Below the pieces are notes generated by a model. That model did no database searches and had not been told where the DNA came from. It saw nothing but the letters and a program-made list of their open reading frames with translations. Shown here piece after piece: positions 61,778-62,001 of a DNA stretch of 62,001 nt. Position 1 is the first letter of the stretch, and the number at the start of each line of letters is the position of its first letter. The stretch lies in contig NZ_JAMSLX010000018.1 of NCBI RefSeq assembly GCF_023806085.1, forward strand, positions 1 through 62,001, written 5' to 3'. The stretch is from Hephaestia sp. MAHUQ-44. Its GTDB lineage: Bacteria; Pseudomonadota; Alphaproteobacteria; Sphingomonadales; Sphingomonadaceae. Position numbers and translations under genes: made by a program.

Positions 61778-62001
61778 TCAGTAACGATAGTGATCGGGTT
61801 TGAAGGGACCTTCGACGGGGACGCCGATATAGTCGGCCTGCTTTTTGGTGAGGGTGGAGAGGTGGACACCGAGTTTGTCGAGGTGGAGCGCGGCGACCTT
61901 TTCGTCGAGGTGCTTGGGGAGCACATAGACGTCGTTCTTGTACGCCTCGGGCTTGGTGAACAGCTCGATCTGCGCCAGCGTCTGGTTGGTGAAGCTCGAC
62001 G
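61778..62001 (-). CDS. ahcY: Adenosylhomocysteinase, C-terminal fragment (5' end outside window)
   Basis: The last 74 codons of AhcY, read on the minus strand from the window edge to the stop at 61778. The translation carries [19 protein letters not shown], then [20 protein letters not shown] and the invariant terminal HYRY, which is diagnostic. AhcY cleaves S-adenosylhomocysteine to adenosine and homocysteine, supplying homocysteine to remethylation and adenosine to adenosine kinase. It precedes metF and purU on the same strand. Confidence 0.95.
   Translation of the reverse strand, partial: SSFTNQTLAQIELFTKPEAYKNDVYVLPKHLDEKVAALHLDKLGVHLSTLTKKQADYIGVPVEGPFKPDHYRY

Overview
The window looks like part of the chromosome or a large replicon of a sphingomonad-type alphaproteobacterium. 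The evidence is very high GC, two large TonB-dependent receptors with sphingomonad-style signal and TonB-box regions, four AAHS-type (aromatic acid:H+ symporter) MFS carriers, and many aromatic-catabolic families. I saw no tRNA, rRNA, CRISPR, transposase or integrase.

Layout. Position 1-209 is the end of an acetyl-CoA synthetase gene. A ~100-bp structured repeat (293-393 and 4783-4881) brackets an orphan NMT1-like lipoprotein gene and TonB receptor 1 (475-4676). From about 4.9 to 58 kb lies a dense accessory region of some 23 short, mostly divergent operons that looks catabolic: MFS1/amidohydrolase/SnoaL; NHL propeller/MetE-like 1/MarR; CMD; type I extradiol dioxygenase/FAH hydrolase; IclR; LysR/VOC; a seven-gene operon (alpha/beta hydrolase, LLM flavin monooxygenase 1, HSL hydrolase, CMD, RibB-like, flavin reductase, methyltransferase); PfkB kinase; zinc-ribbon protein/amidohydrolase; MFS2; SMP-30/LLM2/SDR; HpcH aldolase/CMD; MetE-like 2/HSL/CMD; TonB receptor 2/MFS3/GlcG-like; MFS4 and two amidohydrolases; cupin/DUF6282/ALDH/FolD; an NDP-forming acyl-CoA synthetase with a hydroxycinnamoyl-CoA hydratase-lyase and CMD; GMC oxidoreductase with a pair of acyl-CoA dehydrogenases; ALDH; FAD monooxygenase/hydrolase/LuxR; and an MFS_3 exporter. 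The window closes with ahcY-metF-purU on the minus strand.

How it may work together (inference). TonB receptors and AAHS carriers import an aromatic or phenylpropanoid-like compound. FerA/FerB-like enzymes and the acyl-CoA dehydrogenase set shorten side chains, ALDHs oxidise the resulting aldehydes, flavin monooxygenases (served by a local flavin reductase and a RibB-like protein) hydroxylate or open rings, and extradiol/VOC dioxygenases, hydrolases, lactonase-like propellers and amidohydrolases finish the job. MetF, FolD and PurU together could turn methyl-THF into formate, which would suit removal of O-methyl groups; the two zinc-site MetE-like proteins are candidates for the methyl transfer itself.

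Most notable observation. A degenerate inverted repeat close to GACGAATG-T-CATTCGTC recurs in at least ten promoter regions of the accessory region, including as pairs exactly 60 bp apart at both TonB-receptor promoters, and sits just upstream of the IclR gene. This points to one regulon covering most of the 1.5-55 kb region. A second motif (TATAAGCC-A/T-GGCTGAC-like) accompanies it in several promoters. Many genes come as paralogous pairs, suggesting two parallel branches made by internal duplication.
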